From assembly GCA_025363115.1 (NCBI GenBank), contig JANYEN010000024.1, positions 1-44,422 of the forward strand: a stretch of DNA of 44,422 nt. The letters are read 5' to 3'. Position numbers and translations under genes: made by a program. Origin of the DNA: Alphaproteobacteria bacterium (GTDB taxonomy: Bacteria; Pseudomonadota; Alphaproteobacteria; Rickettsiales; Deianiraeaceae). Below are positions 1 through 8,068 of this stretch, one piece after another; position 1 is the stretch's first letter; each line of letters starts with the position of its first letter. Below the pieces are notes generated by a model, which was not told where the DNA came from, searched no databases, and saw nothing but the letters and a program-made list of their open reading frames with translations.

Positions 1-1
1 T

Positions 2-118
2 TTTACGAAAAATGCTGAATGTGTAGGGATTGTAGAAAAAATGATTAATTTATTGCCAATTAAGGATAATAAGCTAAAATCGGAATGTGAGAAGGATAAA
101 ATTTTAGAAAAAAAATAA
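2..118 (+). CDS. C-terminal end of a gene cut by the window edge
   Basis: An open frame enters from the left edge and stops at TAA 116-118, giving the last 38 residues of a protein. The visible part is Lys-rich and ends in a charged run (CEKDKILEKK). It contains an internal Met, but there is no sign that the gene starts there. I do not recognise the family. It lies on the same strand as the following TIGR04255 gene, 76 nt upstream of it, so it could be part of the same accessory region. Confidence 0.45.
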   Translation, partial: FTKNAECVGIVEKMINLLPIKDNKLKSECEKDKILEKK

Positions 119-194
119 TTTCTTGTAATTTAATTGCTTCCCCAAAAACAACTACATAAGTATTTAGTAATGGCTAGTTATAATATGTTATAAA

Positions 195-920
195 ATGACC
201 AATTTAGTATATAAAAATCCGCCTTTGGATTTAGTTATTTTAAAACTAGATTACTCTAAGATAGAAGATTTTGAAATAAAATTTATTAGCTTTATTGATA
301 ATCATTTTGGAATAACCAGATTTAATCTTCAAAAAAAAGAAGAGGATTTTCCTAGTATAGAAATTATAATGCAAAATGGTCAACAATCATTTAGAACTCA
401 TGTTGACAAACAATATAGATATTATGGTGGAACTGACAACTCTTATTGTTTTTGCATTACATCGTCATCTTTTTCTTTTGAAATAAAAAAACACATAGGA
501 TATAACAATATTTTGGAAGATTTTAATGCTGTCTATAATATAATAAAAGATGAAATTATTTCTCATAATAGAATAGGTTTAAGATATATTAATAAAATTA
601 ACTATAATGACGATAAAGAGTTAAAATCTTATATTTCAGACAATCTTATTCAGCATAATAAATTTAATCAAGCTATAAGTAAAAAGGGATTATCTTCTAC
701 GTCATTTTTAAATAAGTCTTCTTTTAAAAATAAAAAAACGGTTATTAATTTTATATCTGGAGTGCCGAATATTAATGATAAAAATTTTATTATAGATTTA
801 GATTCTTTTGCCACAGATTTTAATGTAGATATAATAGATATATTAACGGAATTACACAGTAATATTATCACTTTATTTGAGAATAGTATAAAGGACACGT
901 TTAGAGAAAAAATTAAATAG
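195..920 (+). CDS. TIGR04255 family protein
   Basis: 241 aa, close to the usual length of about 250 aa for the sporadically distributed TIGR04255 family. The N-terminal pattern (YKNPPLDLVILKL) and above all the central motif IGLRYINKI (about residues 127-135) are the family hallmarks. No function is established for the family; members are patchily distributed and often sit beside other orphan genes. A TATAAT-like -10 box lies at 179-184, only 10 nt before the ATG, so the message may have a very short leader. The gene is very AT-rich. The next gene follows after 8 nt, suggesting one operon of three genes up to 1761. Confidence 0.75.
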   Translation: MTNLVYKNPPLDLVILKLDYSKIEDFEIKFISFIDNHFGITRFNLQKKEEDFPSIEIIMQNGQQSFRTHVDKQYRYYGGTDNSYCFCITSSSFSFEIKKHIGYNNILEDFNAVYNIIKDEIISHNRIGLRYINKINYNDDKELKSYISDNLIQHNKFNQAISKKGLSSTSFLNKSSFKNKKTVINFISGVPNINDKNFIIDLDSFATDFNVDIIDILTELHSNIITLFENSIKDTFREKIK

Positions 921-928
921 TTTGTTAT

Positions 929-1165
929 ATGAATAATCTTGAAATTCCTAATTATGATTTTAATTTTAGTGATAATGATAATAAAAAAGTACAAGATTTT
1001 ATACCTATAAAACCATTAACTAAAGATTACTATAGATCAATAAAATCAAAAACTACCCCTAGTATAATTTTCTTGCGTTATACCTACGCAAGAGATGTTT
1101 TTTTTGATTTTAGTGCAACAGAACCACTAAAATCTATATGGGATGGTTATATTAGATTTAACTAA
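929..1165 (+). CDS. small hypothetical protein in the TIGR04255 cassette
   Basis: 78 aa, acidic in the first half (FSDNDNKK), then KPLTKDYYRSIKSK and a more hydrophobic C-terminal half (PSIIFLRYTYARDVFFDFS). There is no signal peptide or membrane segment. It starts 8 nt after the upstream gene and ends 11 nt before the next one, so the three are probably translated from one message. I do not recognise it. Its size and place would suit a linker or antitoxin-like partner of the two larger proteins, but nothing in the sequence proves that. The antisense frame across this region is a shadow. Confidence 0.6.
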   Translation: MNNLEIPNYDFNFSDNDNKKVQDFIPIKPLTKDYYRSIKSKTTPSIIFLRYTYARDVFFDFSATEPLKSIWDGYIRFN

Positions 1166-1176
1166 TTTTATCTATA

Positions 1177-1761
1177 ATGACATCTAAAGTTTATACAAAA
1201 TATGATATATCAGAAGAGAAAAAAATATCTCAGGGCAGTATTTTTAGAGATATATCTGTAAATTTTACAGATCTAAAGGGTACAAATCCAATAGTTTTAT
1301 CATTCGCTGTAATTATATCACAAGCTTGCGATATAAAGCAAACAGATGGTTCTGCTTTTCTACCTAATCTTATTATTTTACCGGTATACGAATGGACAAA
1401 ATTTAAAAAAGGCGAACATTTATATAGTGATGATGATAGTAAGCCTAGTCATGGAATAAAATTTACGTCAGATTATGATTCGGATTTATTTTTTTCAAAA
1501 GACCAAAAAAAGAAAGGTAAAGCTTACAGACTTGTTGAGAACAATAGCGAAATAAGGTATCATTTTTTAGATAAATTTGAGCCAACCATTAATGATTATT
1601 TAATTGTAGATTTTAAACACCACTATACAGTATCAAAAGAATTGGTTTTTAATACTTGGAATAACAAGCATATGCATATTGCTAATTTAATAGATTTATA
1701 TAAAGAACGATTATCTCTTAGATTTTGCAATTATTTATCAAGAATTGGCTTGCCTGATTGA
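1177..1761 (+). CDS. hypothetical protein with SQACDI motif
   Basis: 194 aa. The N-terminal part reads as a small beta-rich domain: ISQGSIFRDISVNF, then VIISQACDIKQ (about residues 47-57), then LIILPVYEW. The short SQ.CDI signature is something I associate, from memory and without certainty, with unnamed proteins found next to TIGR04255 genes. The rest contains a Lys-rich loop (KDQKKKGKAYRLVENN) and a basic helical end (LYKERLSLRFCNYLSRIG). There is no signal peptide. It is the last gene of the three-gene run and ends 3 nt before the end of a decayed gene on the opposite strand. Function unknown. Confidence 0.65.
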   Translation: MTSKVYTKYDISEEKKISQGSIFRDISVNFTDLKGTNPIVLSFAVIISQACDIKQTDGSAFLPNLIILPVYEWTKFKKGEHLYSDDDSKPSHGIKFTSDYDSDLFFSKDQKKKGKAYRLVENNSEIRYHFLDKFEPTINDYLIVDFKHHYTVSKELVFNTWNNKHMHIANLIDLYKERLSLRFCNYLSRIGLPD

Positions 1762-1763
1762 CT

Positions 1764-2081
1764 TTATGCAAAGATATATATAATTACCTTTTTTCCAGCA
1801 AAATAAATATATACTTTTATTGCATTATTTGTTTTTCTTCTTTGTACGTAAATTCTATTACCGCCTGGTTTGTTAATATAACCCATCTGATCATCTGATT
1901 AGGGAGCAAGTTTCTTAAACTCATTAGTGCCTAAAATGCCTTCTGAAGCAATTTTATTTTCTTTACTTAATGATTCATTTTGTACGTTGCCTTGTTGCAA
2001 TAAATTAGTATCATTGTATATCGAATTACTATTTACATCAGGATGATATACACTTAGTAACACGCTAGTTAATTTGTCTAT
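1764..2081 (-). pseudogene. remnant of an unrecognised gene with an in-frame stop
   Basis: On the minus strand one frame is open from 2081 to 1764 except for a single TAA at 1899-1901. Before the stop it reads DKLTSVLLSVYHPDVNSNS and later EGILGTNEFKKLAP; after it, DDQMGYINKPGGNRIYVQRR and a hydrophobic end. There is no convincing start codon; a GTG at 2063 is the only option before the stop. The composition resembles coding DNA on both sides of the stop. I read it as the 3' part of a decayed gene lying between tgt and the TIGR04255 cassette. It also fills the 337-nt gap, which has no other visible content. Confidence 0.35.
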
Positions 2082-2098
2082 TTATAGTAAATTGTTTT

Positions 2099-3280
2099 TT
2101 AAGTCAAGTAGGTTTTTCGGATATCATCCAAAGTATCGTTTTTTATAGCTTCTCTTATATCCTCCAAAAGCTGATTCATAAAAAATATATTATGTATCGA
2201 AAGCAAAGTATAGCTAAGCAATTCACCTGCTTTTATTAAGTGGTGCAGATATCCCATGCTATAATTTTTACAAGTTTCACATTCGCAAGTATTATCTATT
2301 GGGCCGTTATCATTCTTATAAATACTTTTTTTTAAATTAATATATTCTCGGCTATCTTGAGTTTGAGATTTTTTCATTAAAGCGCCTCCATGCCGAGCAA
2401 GCCGAGTTGGATGAACACAATCAAAAGTATCGACTCCATTACGAACTCCATTAAATATATCTGCAACCCCACCGATACCAAGCAAATGAGTTGGTCGATC
2501 TTTATTTAGCGTGGCCATTGTAATGCCAACTACTTCGTGCATCTGGTCTTTAGTTTGCCCTAGCGACCCACCAACTGCATTGCCAAAAAAATTGTGATTA
2601 TTTATAAATTCAGAGCTTTCTTTGCGTAAATGAGGGTAAATTCCGCCCTGAATAATACCATAAAGAGCCTGCTTGCCTTGGTTAATTTTTTCAAATTCAG
2701 CCAAAGATCGCATTGCCCACCTATGGCTCATATCCATTGACCGCTTAGTATATTTTTCGGATACATGAAATGGAGTGCATTCATCAAGGACTAAAATTAA
2801 ATCAGCTCCTAATTTTTTTTGCACTTGAATTGCTTTTTCGGGAGTTAAAATTTGCTTGCTTCCATCTACATAAGACCTAAAAACAGCGCCTTCTTCGGTT
2901 ATTTTAACTTTATTGATTTTGTTTAATCCCGAGTTTTTACGATTACCTTTAATTTCTTCTGCTACTGACCCATAACCAAAGCTAAATATTTGATAGCCTC
3001 CCGAATCGGTAAGCATTGGTCCGCTCCAGTTCATCATTTTATGCAAACCGCCAAGTTTTTCAACTGTGTCTTCACCAGGTTGTAACATTAAATGATAGGT
3101 ATTGGAAAGAATAATCCGTGTATTTGCTTGCTTCATTTGATTAGTAGTTACTCCTTTTATGGCAGCTTTTGTAGCACAAAATATAAAAGCTGGTGTTTGA
3201 ATTATGCCATGAGGTGTGGTTAACTCGCCTAGCCTGGCATTTGAAGTTTGCGACTTGTAGATTATTTTAAAATTAAACAT
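2099..3280 (-). CDS. tgt: tRNA-guanine transglycosylase (queuine tRNA-ribosyltransferase)
   Basis: 393 aa. Exchanges guanine 34 in GUN-anticodon tRNAs for preQ1 in queuosine synthesis. Visible motifs: TDSGGYQIFS with the base-binding Asp92, the QGGIYPHLR substrate loop (211-219), GIGGVADIF, and the DTFDCVHPTR segment with the nucleophilic Asp near 287. The zinc site is C332-x-C334-x2-C337 with H363, 26 residues later, the family spacing. It is slightly longer than most homologues owing to a Lys/Asn-rich insertion at about 108-130. The start overlaps the end of the upstream kinase gene by 8 nt, so the two are co-transcribed. No other queuosine genes are in the window. Confidence 0.97.
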   Translation of the reverse strand: MFNFKIIYKSQTSNARLGELTTPHGIIQTPAFIFCATKAAIKGVTTNQMKQANTRIILSNTYHLMLQPGEDTVEKLGGLHKMMNWSGPMLTDSGGYQIFSFGYGSVAEEIKGNRKNSGLNKINKVKITEEGAVFRSYVDGSKQILTPEKAIQVQKKLGADLILVLDECTPFHVSEKYTKRSMDMSHRWAMRSLAEFEKINQGKQALYGIIQGGIYPHLRKESSEFINNHNFFGNAVGGSLGQTKDQMHEVVGITMATLNKDRPTHLLGIGGVADIFNGVRNGVDTFDCVHPTRLARHGGALMKKSQTQDSREYINLKKSIYKNDNGPIDNTCECETCKNYSMGYLHHLIKAGELLSYTLLSIHNIFFMNQLLEDIREAIKNDTLDDIRKTYLT

Positions 3281-3848
3281 TTATATATTTATTAAAACGA
3301 ATTTTTTCAACTATTTGCTGGATAGATAAATTATCTACATCAATTGTTAGGTTAGTTTCTTGCTGGCAATTAAACTTTTTTAGCCAATTGAGGGCAGAAC
3401 CTGGCACTCGATCATTTCTGGCTTTTTCTCTAGCTAATAAAGTTTCTGGTAAGGCTTGTAAATAAACAAATTTAACCTGTTTGTTTAGTATTTTTTTATA
3501 TAAAATTATTTCTTCTTTATCATTTATTAACGAATCCACTATAATATTAAATCCATTATTTACTAAATTATTTAGCACCAAAGGTATTGTTTTATATAAC
3601 TTTTGGTATACTGGTCCAGTTATTGTATCAAAGGTTCCGTCGTCAAGTTTTTTAGCGTAAATAATATTATTTGGTATAAAAGCTTCGGGATTATTTAGGT
3701 TAAAATTATTATATTTTTCACCTAGCATTTTCATATAATTATCTACTTCAAAAAATAGAAACTCTTCGCCTAATTGTTTTTGCAATAATTTAGCTACCGA
3801 CGATTTACCGCTTGAGGATGTTCCTGTCAAAACAATTACGATAGCCAT
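3273..3848 (-). CDS. chloramphenicol phosphotransferase-like P-loop kinase
   Basis: 191 aa, P-loop NTPase fold. Walker A is GTSSSGKSS at residues 9-17. A Dx(N)Y segment follows (FFEVDNYMKML), then an IIVDSLI strand, and a lid with REKARNDRVPGSA (about 140-152) and a C-terminal YDL/VD-type strand (LTIDVDNLS). This order matches the chloramphenicol 3-O-phosphotransferase family (CPT), whose bacterial members outside Streptomyces mostly have unknown substrates. The name therefore gives the fold, not a resistance claim. It sits upstream of tgt with an 8-nt overlap; coupling to tRNA modification is unproven. Confidence 0.8.
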   Translation of the reverse strand: MAIVIVLTGTSSSGKSSVAKLLQKQLGEEFLFFEVDNYMKMLGEKYNNFNLNNPEAFIPNNIIYAKKLDDGTFDTITGPVYQKLYKTIPLVLNNLVNNGFNIIVDSLINDKEEIILYKKILNKQVKFVYLQALPETLLAREKARNDRVPGSALNWLKKFNCQQETNLTIDVDNLSIQQIVEKIRFNKYINV

Positions 3849-3922
3849 AATTTAAATTTATATTAATGAAATTAAATTGACATTTGTTAAATTGGATAAA
3901 TAATTTTAAAAAATATATTTTT

Positions 3923-4630
3923 ATGTCAGTTATTATTAACAACCTATATTTTGCAATTAAAAAGGCAAAAATATTACAAGATATTAATTTTGAATGTCAA
4001 AAAGGAGAAATAATTTGTATATTAGGACCATCGGGAAGCGGCAAAACAACTTTGTTGCGAAATATTATAGGAGAGTTAAAGCCAAATAAAGGCGAAATAT
4101 TGGTTGATGATAAAAAAGTTCCATATCCCCAGCTTTATGCCGATTTGGGTTATATGCCACAAGAAAATGCTTTGTATGAAGATATATCGGCTTATGATAA
4201 TTTGCTATTTTTTAGTAAAATGTACGGAATAAAAGAATATAAAAATCGCATTGCTGAATTATTTGAAATTACCGAATTAAAAATTCATGAACGCAAATTG
4301 GTTAGCGAGTTTTCTGGTGGAATGAAAAGGAGGCTTTCGTTGGCAATAGCTTTTTTGCATAGCCCAAAATTTTTAATTTTAGACGAACCCACCGTAGGAA
4401 TTGACCCCGTTTTAAGAGAAAAAATATGGCAAATGATTCATGCCAAAAAACAAGATTCTTATATTATTGTAACCACACATGTTATGAATGACGTAGAAAA
4501 ATGCGATAAAATGATAATTTTGAAAAATGGAAAAATTGCCGATAAAGGCAATATGCAGGAATTAAAAATTAAATATGAAGTAAGTTCAGCTGAAGAAGTT
4601 TTTTTAAAAGCAAGTCAATTAAGTATATGA
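3923..4630 (+). CDS. ABC-2 type exporter, ATP-binding subunit
   Basis: 235 aa from the ATG at 3923. An in-frame TTG at 3884 would add 13 residues but lacks conservation-like sequence, so the ATG is preferred. Walker A GPSGSGKTT (35-43), Q-loop YMPQENALYEDIS, signature FSGGMKRRLS, Walker B FLILDEPTVGID and the switch His in VTTHV are all intact. The subfamily is that of ABC-2 exporters (drug, polysaccharide or copper-type efflux). The next gene, the membrane subunit, overlaps by 4 nt (ATGA), so subunits are translationally coupled. Transcribed divergently from the kinase-tgt pair. Confidence 0.93.
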   Translation: MSVIINNLYFAIKKAKILQDINFECQKGEIICILGPSGSGKTTLLRNIIGELKPNKGEILVDDKKVPYPQLYADLGYMPQENALYEDISAYDNLLFFSKMYGIKEYKNRIAELFEITELKIHERKLVSEFSGGMKRRLSLAIAFLHSPKFLILDEPTVGIDPVLREKIWQMIHAKKQDSYIIVTTHVMNDVEKCDKMIILKNGKIADKGNMQELKIKYEVSSAEEVFLKASQLSI

Positions 4631-5652
4631 GAATTTTGGGTGTAACATCGAGATTGCTTAAGCAGTTAGTTCATGAGAAAAGAATGTTGATATTTTTTGT
4701 TTTTTCACCAATTATTTCAATTTCAATTTTTTATTTTGTATTTAATGCTAATGAAGAGCGAATAAGAATAGGAATGTTTGTGCCATCTGAAATAATGCTG
4801 GAGTGTCCTATCGAAAAAGATATAATTTGCAAAGTATATATAAATGAGCAAAGTTTGAGTAACGATCTTAAGCATAACAAAATAGATTTAGCTATTAATT
4901 TTGAGAGTACCATAAAAGTAAGTACAGCAGCTTTAGTTTATCAAAAGTCGCAAGCTCACAAAAATTTTGCTTATATTTTTTTAAGCGGAATGAAAGAAAA
5001 AAATTCCCTCAAAGAAACTCCAATTGAATTCAAAAATGTTTATCCAATTGAAAAATTTAATTTTTTTGAAACTTTAGCCCCATTCATGATGGCATTAATA
5101 ATTTTTTGTTTGGTTTTTATATGCTCGGGAATGGCTTTTTTTGCCGAAAAAGATAGTGGTACTTTAGCAAGATTAATGCTTACTCCATTAAAACCAATCG
5201 AATTTTTATTAGGATATTTTATAGCTTTTGGAATATTGGTATCAATTCAAACAGCTGTTTTGCAAATTTTTTGTTTTAAAGTGCTGGGGCTATCAAGTAA
5301 TGCAAATTTTATGGATGTAGTGTTTGTTGGCATTTTAGTTGCTATTATGGGATTATCTATTGGTCTATTTTTTTCTATTTTTGCCAAAAGCCAGTTTGAA
5401 ATTTCTCAAGTAATACCTATAGTATTGTTACCTCAGCTTGCCTTATCTGGTTTATTCGATATTTCAGGATCAAAAACTTTAACAATTTTATCAGATTGCT
5501 TACCCTTAAAATACGTCTCAAATATTATGGCAAATTTAATTTTAAAAGGCGAGCCTCTTTCTATGCAATATAATGATATTATGGCAATAGCTGGATTTAC
5601 TATTTTTTTTGCTTTTTTGACGACTTTTTATATTAAAAAATACAAATCTTAG
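4627..5652 (+). CDS. ABC-2 type exporter, permease subunit
   Basis: 341 aa. One N-terminal membrane segment (about residues 19-39), an extracytoplasmic stretch to about residue 150, then about five membrane segments in the C-terminal half, including the conserved ABC-2 feature AEKDSGTLARLMLTPLKP and the loop before the last segments (SQVIPIVLLPQLALSGLFD). This is the YhhJ/DrrB-like layout. It overlaps its ATPase gene by ATGA. The substrate cannot be told from the sequence. No membrane-fusion protein gene is beside it. Confidence 0.9.
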   Translation: MRILGVTSRLLKQLVHEKRMLIFFVFSPIISISIFYFVFNANEERIRIGMFVPSEIMLECPIEKDIICKVYINEQSLSNDLKHNKIDLAINFESTIKVSTAALVYQKSQAHKNFAYIFLSGMKEKNSLKETPIEFKNVYPIEKFNFFETLAPFMMALIIFCLVFICSGMAFFAEKDSGTLARLMLTPLKPIEFLLGYFIAFGILVSIQTAVLQIFCFKVLGLSSNANFMDVVFVGILVAIMGLSIGLFFSIFAKSQFEISQVIPIVLLPQLALSGLFDISGSKTLTILSDCLPLKYVSNIMANLILKGEPLSMQYNDIMAIAGFTIFFAFLTTFYIKKYKS

Positions 5653-5757
5653 TTTTCAATATCATTAATAATATTTTAAAGGTGTTATTAATTTTAATTA
5701 TTGACATCAATCAACTATTATAATAGGGATTAAATTAATTATTTAGGTAAAAATTTT

Positions 5758-6828
5758 ATGCTGTTTAAAGAAGTTCGACATTTGTCTCTTTTCGCATTAA
5801 TTTTTGCAGTTGGTTTAACTTTTTATTATTTACGTTTTGCTGTCACGCCTTTTGCAATTTCACTGGTAATATCTTATTTAACAATGCCTATTGTTAATTT
5901 TTTTGAAAAATTTAAAGTGTCTCGTAGTATAACGGCTATAATTATAATTTTTGCAATTTTATTATGCGGTTTTTATGCTTTTGCTACTCTAATGCCTTTT
6001 TTAATTGAAAAAGTTACCTTATTTGCCGAAAATTTAAATTCTCAGGCATTAAAAATAGATAATTTAAAAGCATTTTTATCATACCATTTTGGAGAGTTAG
6101 GAGCTCAACGAATAACTGATATGCAAAATAATATTATTGAGGTATTGAAAAATTTTTTTCAGATTGATTTTTCGTATATTTTTAGTAAAATTAAAAAATC
6201 AGGTAGCTTGGCAGTTAATGTAGTAATTGTATTGATACCTTGTCCTGTAATAATATTTTTTATGCTTAGAGATTGGCAAAAAATGTTTAATAGAATTAAT
6301 AATGCAATTCCTCGCAGATATGTTCATGAGTTTATTGCAATAACCGATGATATGAGTGCTACTTTAGCTAGATATTTAAGGGGTCAAATGCAAGTATGCC
6401 TTATTCTTTCAATTTTTTATAGCATTCCTTTATATCTAATCGGTCTTAATTTTGGAATTCCTCTTGGAATATTAACGGGGGTATTGGCTTTCATTCCTTA
6501 TATTGGAGTGATAATTAGTGCTACGGCTATAACATTAGTTGCATCGATGCAATTTGGAGATGCCTATCATGTATTAATGGTATTGGGAGTGGTGTTAGCG
6601 GGTCAAGCAATAGATGGTTCATTAATTACTCCTAGAATTATTGGAGGAAAAGTTAATATTCATCCCACGTGGATTATATTCGGGTTATTTGCGTCAGTAG
6701 TATTATTTGGAGTTGTAGGCGCAATTTTTGCTCTTCCAATAACTGCTTGCGGATCGGTAATTATTAAATTTATTATTAAAAAATATCAACAAAGTGGATA
6801 TTACAACTATACCATAGAAAGTAATTAA
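5758..6828 (+). CDS. AI-2E family (PerM/TqsA-like) transporter
   Basis: 356 aa polytopic membrane protein: two segments near the N-terminus (FALIFAVGLTFYYLRFAV; TPFAISLVISYLTMP), a soluble middle part (about 75-145), then a segment pair around 150-170, and four to five at the C-terminus. The diagnostic block YLRGQMQVCLILSIFYSIP followed by FIPYIGVIISA and the last segment with IGGKVNIHP.W belong to the AI-2E/UPF0118 family. Members export varied small molecules; the quorum-signal role holds only for TqsA. It follows the ABC pair on the same strand after 105 nt and precedes tadA by 6 nt. Confidence 0.92.
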   Translation: MLFKEVRHLSLFALIFAVGLTFYYLRFAVTPFAISLVISYLTMPIVNFFEKFKVSRSITAIIIIFAILLCGFYAFATLMPFLIEKVTLFAENLNSQALKIDNLKAFLSYHFGELGAQRITDMQNNIIEVLKNFFQIDFSYIFSKIKKSGSLAVNVVIVLIPCPVIIFFMLRDWQKMFNRINNAIPRRYVHEFIAITDDMSATLARYLRGQMQVCLILSIFYSIPLYLIGLNFGIPLGILTGVLAFIPYIGVIISATAITLVASMQFGDAYHVLMVLGVVLAGQAIDGSLITPRIIGGKVNIHPTWIIFGLFASVVLFGVVGAIFALPITACGSVIIKFIIKKYQQSGYYNYTIESN

Positions 6829-6834
6829 TAAAAT

Positions 6835-7290
6835 ATGTCTAATTCTGGCATATTTAGTTCATATATGCAAGATGCTATTAAAGAAGCTTTGTCGGATAGC
6901 AACGAAGTACCAGTAGGAGCAGTTATAGTTTATAATAACAAAATAATAGCTAAAACTAAAAATCAAATGATTACCAAAGTTGATTCAACTGCACATGCCG
7001 AAATTGAAGCTATAAGGCAAGCTAGCTTATTTTTAAAAAAATATAGGCTGGAAGAATGTAGTCTTTATGTTACTTTAGAACCTTGTCCAATGTGTGCTTT
7101 TGCTATATCTTTAGCAAGAATAAAAAACCTTTATTTTGGTGCACAAGATATTAAATATGGAGCTGTATTAAACAACATTAAAATGTATCAAAGTAATTTA
7201 ACAAATCATAAACCTAATATTTATGATGGTATTATGAAAAATGAATGCGAACTATTACTTAAAAATTTTTTTAGGCAAAAAAGAAAATAG
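6835..7290 (+). CDS. tadA: tRNA-specific adenosine-34 deaminase
   Basis: 151 aa, usual TadA length. The zinc deaminase core is complete: H54-A-E56 with the catalytic Glu, then PCPMC with C84 and C87. VPVGAVIV near residue 25 and the YGA segment after the active site also fit TadA, which makes inosine at the wobble position of tRNA-Arg(ACG). A guanine or nucleotide deaminase is less likely, given the length and sole-copy context. It is separated by 6 nt from the upstream permease gene. Confidence 0.9.
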   Translation: MSNSGIFSSYMQDAIKEALSDSNEVPVGAVIVYNNKIIAKTKNQMITKVDSTAHAEIEAIRQASLFLKKYRLEECSLYVTLEPCPMCAFAISLARIKNLYFGAQDIKYGAVLNNIKMYQSNLTNHKPNIYDGIMKNECELLLKNFFRQKRK

Positions 7291-7341
7291 TTTATATTTT
7301 GGTAAAGCAGTCTTTGAAATATAATTGCTATATTTTTGATC

Positions 7342-7370
7342 TTGACTATATTAAATCGTCATCTTAGATA
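7342..7370 (+). promoter_or_regulatory. sigma-70 type promoter for the 210-aa protein
   Basis: TTGACT at 7342-7347 and TAGATA at 7365-7370 with a 17-nt spacer, 42 nt before the ATG at 7413. It lies in the 122-nt gap after tadA. Spacing and boxes fit RpoD-type promoters; in DNA this AT-rich chance matches are possible. Confidence 0.45.
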
Positions 7371-7412
7371 AACCTGAGTTTGTTGTTATTATAATAAAGC
7401 ACTATAATTAAT

Positions 7413-8045
7413 ATGAGCAATTTTTATAATAAAAATTATTATAAAAACATTGGCAAATATGATGCTAAAAAAAAAGACGAAGAATATAAAAAACACACCC
7501 AGGAACAAGTATTTAAAAGTGTAGAGAGTAATATTGAGCAATTACAAAGATGGTGGCAATCTATAAAACAAACTGCAAACAATGCTACAAATACAATTTC
7601 CGATAGCGGAAATGCAACATTAGGCATGCTAGGTAATGCTTTAGAAACAATAAAAACAACAGATATAAAGGAAATACTTGATGGATTATTTAAAGGTATC
7701 AAGAAAGTTGGCTTTCAGGATATCAACATAATTGGTTTGGTATTTTTGTCTTTAGTAGTAGGATCAAAGGGGGCGCCTACTGTATATGAGTGGAAAAATT
7801 TTTATAGAGAAACTATTGATGGGGAATTTCCAGAAGAATTTGTTAATAATGCCATAAAAAATATAGAAGCTGAGGATAAAATACATCCTGGATATGCTGA
7901 TCAACTATTTAAACAAATGCAGAATATTAAGCTTTACAACGAACAACGTAACGCAATTCAAGCTTCAAGAAATAATTATTCACCTCGTAAAAAAAATCTT
8001 AGGAAGCGTCCAAAAACTTCAGGAAAAGTTAGCCAAGAGTTATAA
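7413..8045 (+). CDS. unrecognised protein sharing a domain with the HExxH protein at 41138
   Basis: 210 aa. Lys/Tyr-rich N-terminus (NKNYYKNIGKYDAKKKDEEY), a helical middle part, a hydrophobic segment IIGLVFLSLVVG (106-117), the block GAPTVYEWKNFYRETIDGEF (120-139), and a strongly basic tail (PRKKNLRKRPKTSGK). The block around 83-155 aligns with residues 59-131 of the 406-aa protein at 41138 (DIK..., then G.PT..EW...F.E......P), which makes the two paralogous over this stretch. There is no signal peptide. A basic disordered tail is common in type IV secretion substrates, so an effector role is possible but inferred. It has its own promoter-like boxes and lies 23 nt before comM. Confidence 0.75.
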   Translation: MSNFYNKNYYKNIGKYDAKKKDEEYKKHTQEQVFKSVESNIEQLQRWWQSIKQTANNATNTISDSGNATLGMLGNALETIKTTDIKEILDGLFKGIKKVGFQDINIIGLVFLSLVVGSKGAPTVYEWKNFYRETIDGEFPEEFVNNAIKNIEAEDKIHPGYADQLFKQMQNIKLYNEQRNAIQASRNNYSPRKKNLRKRPKTSGKVSQEL

Positions 8046-8068
8046 AATTGGAGTAAGCTATTAGTGTT

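Noticed and set aside
668-994. Minus-strand 108-aa ORF across the TIGR04255 gene
   Set aside because: Its hydrophobic stretches are the complement of the AT-rich coding strand of a recognised gene.
3273-3848. Chloramphenicol resistance gene
   Set aside because: The fold is CPT-like, but most bacterial homologues have unknown substrates; a resistance claim is not supported.
5701-5724. TTGACA followed by TATAAT upstream of the AI-2E permease gene
   Set aside because: The spacer is only 12 nt, too short for a sigma-70 promoter; no alternative -35 at 16-18 nt was found.
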